A DNA stretch of 64,000 nt from Xiphias gladius (lineage: Eukaryota > Chordata > Actinopteri > Istiophoriformes > Xiphiidae): assembly GCF_016859285.1 (NCBI RefSeq), contig NC_053402.1:25484556-25548555 (forward strand), written 5' to 3'. Positions within the stretch are counted from its first letter, which is position 1; each line of letters opens with the position of its first letter. The position numbers were made by a program, and so were the translations under genes. The notes under the pieces were generated by a model. That model made no database searches and was not told where the DNA came from. It saw only the letters and a list, made by a program, of their open reading frames with translations. Shown piece after piece: positions 62,851 to 64,000 of this stretch.

Positions 62851-63070
62851 CTTCAGTCGTTTGGTCACTGGATGCCGGTACTGTGTGTCCCTGCGGTGTG
62901 CGCGGTCTGACTGAGAGTTTTAGGAGGGTCGGTTCGGTCTAACGGCACCGTAATGTGGATGGAGCCGGTGCGTCTCAACTAATTACACTGAGGAGAGCTG
63001 CTAGCCGCCGAGCTAGCTTAGCCTGTTAGCTAGCAGGGGAGGCCGGGCAAAGGAGGGGGGAGGACAAGAG
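62640..63070 (-). promoter_or_regulatory. ube2m CpG-rich promoter and 5' UTR
   Basis: GC- and CpG-richer sequence surrounds exon 1 and extends upstream of the ATG (GGTGTGCGCGGTCTG, GGCACCGTAATGTGG, GGGAGGCCGGGC). No TATA box is evident close to the start, as expected for a housekeeping E2 gene. Transcription start not defined. Confidence 0.5.
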
Positions 63071-64000
63071 GGAGGGAGCCCTGACTGTCGGTGTGTACAG
63101 TGTGTGTTGCTGCTATAGGAATATCTAAGACTGAAACTTAAAAACTTGTGAACAATGAATGTGAAAATGAAACTAAATCAGAATTATGATACAATATATC
63201 ATGATTTTTAGATTATAAATAAAATAAAAAGAACTAAGATTGTTTTGGTCAAAAATCCTTTCCCAGCACAGAGTACGCCAGGTCTGGACTTGTGTACTTG
63301 GAGGACCCACAACTCCCCAGGACTGGAGGAGTTCCTCCTGACACCACCAGCTCAGCTCAACTCAGCTCTGGTGATTACAGTCCAATCTGTAATGTGTGTT
63401 AAAAAATAAAACTAAATTTAACACAGATCACGCTGCCTATGTTCATTTTCATTTACTGTATATACATATATATAGATTTTTAAGTAAATGTGGTGATATC
63501 CATACATACAAGGGTTCTCACCCTTGTGGTGTAAAAACATGACGCTTCACTTTACCCTCAAACTGAATATTAGACTCACACTCGGACACCAAAGTTTATC
63601 TTCCAGAAGGAATCGAGTTATTTATCAAAACTCTACAGAGACATCAGAGCCAAAGAGCTGCTGAGATAAGACTGCTCTCGTCCGGACGATGACCATGGAT
63701 GCTGACTGAAAGCTGCTGAGATGACCGGTCAGTTCTCACATCTTGTTCCAAACAGACGTTATTTTATTCAGCTGACCACATATCATAAATCTACACGGTA
63801 ACTTCCTGGCCTAGACGTGGACCACAAGAACAGAAAGACAAGAACACAGATTGAGAAATAGTGAGTCAAAGTTTCAGTTCAACACAACGTCATTTATCCC
63901 CGTGACATATGCAGCAGATATACAACAGATACTCAGGAAAAAGAAACTACAATTCCCAAAATGCCCTTTTGCATCTGTCCAATTGAATCAAATTGTATTG
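63071..64000. other. Right-edge flank without recognised genes
   Basis: AT-rich sequence upstream of ube2m. A few phrases (CAACTCCCCAGGACTGGAGG, CACAACGTCATTTATCCCC) have no clear identity. ACTACAATTCCCAAAATGCC near 63947 resembles a ZNF143-type ACTACAATTCCC element, which could mark a promoter close to the right edge. Confidence 0.4.

Noticed and set aside
62851-62868. Upstream in-frame ATG of ube2m (adding MTKRLK)
   Set aside because: The conserved UBE2M N-terminus starts at MIKLFSLK, and its exact N-terminal Met-Ile is functionally important in the family.

Overview
The window is vertebrate nuclear DNA, almost certainly from a ray-finned (percomorph-type) fish. The evidence is short multi-exon genes with GT-AG introns, abundant CA/TG microsatellites, and several dispersed repeat families that I recognise as teleost-typical. 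Five protein-coding genes can be assembled exon by exon. Every junction joins in frame and every reading frame closes on its stop codon.

Layout: (1) 1-4.7 kb is gene-free. (2) 5.0-9.64 kb, minus strand, is a nine-exon gene for a 361-residue coiled-coil kinetochore protein that matches ZWINT at its N-terminus. A G2/M-type promoter lies just outside its start codon. (3) 12.7-21.66 kb, plus strand, is wipf2 (WASP-interacting protein family member 2; seven coding exons, 451 aa), divergent from zwint. (4) 27.85-33.43 kb, plus, is utp18 (small-subunit processome WD40 protein; 13 exons, 528 aa). (5) 39.5-47.35 kb, plus, is a TRIM/RBCC E3 ligase gene with RING, B-boxes, coiled coil and PRY-SPRY (12 exons, 623 aa). 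Its first intron carries a roughly 1.25 kb minisatellite of 27-bp units. (6) 52.95-62.85 kb, minus, is ube2m (UBC12, the NEDD8-conjugating E2; six exons, 185 aa), convergent with the TRIM gene.

The genes do not form a functional operon-like unit. They cover cell division (zwint), actin regulation through WASP (wipf2), ribosome biogenesis (utp18), ubiquitin ligation (TRIM) and neddylation (ube2m). Space between and within them is filled with non-autonomous DNA elements (notably a family with AGAGCTGCAAC-type termini and ATCGATTA-rich ends), a tRNA-like SINE, a decayed LINE reverse transcriptase, hairpins and simple repeats. The most striking observations are: the extra C-terminal half of the ZWINT-like protein and its CDE/CHR/CCAAT promoter; four splice acceptors in three genes whose pyrimidine tract is a TG microsatellite; the RING-splitting minisatellite intron; a 17-nt direct repeat across both ends of TRIM intron 3; three consecutive frame-neutral exons in the TRIM linker; and two nested transposon insertions in ube2m introns. 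I found no prokaryotic, plasmid, phage or CRISPR feature. All splice models come from reading the sequence and are unsupported by transcript data.
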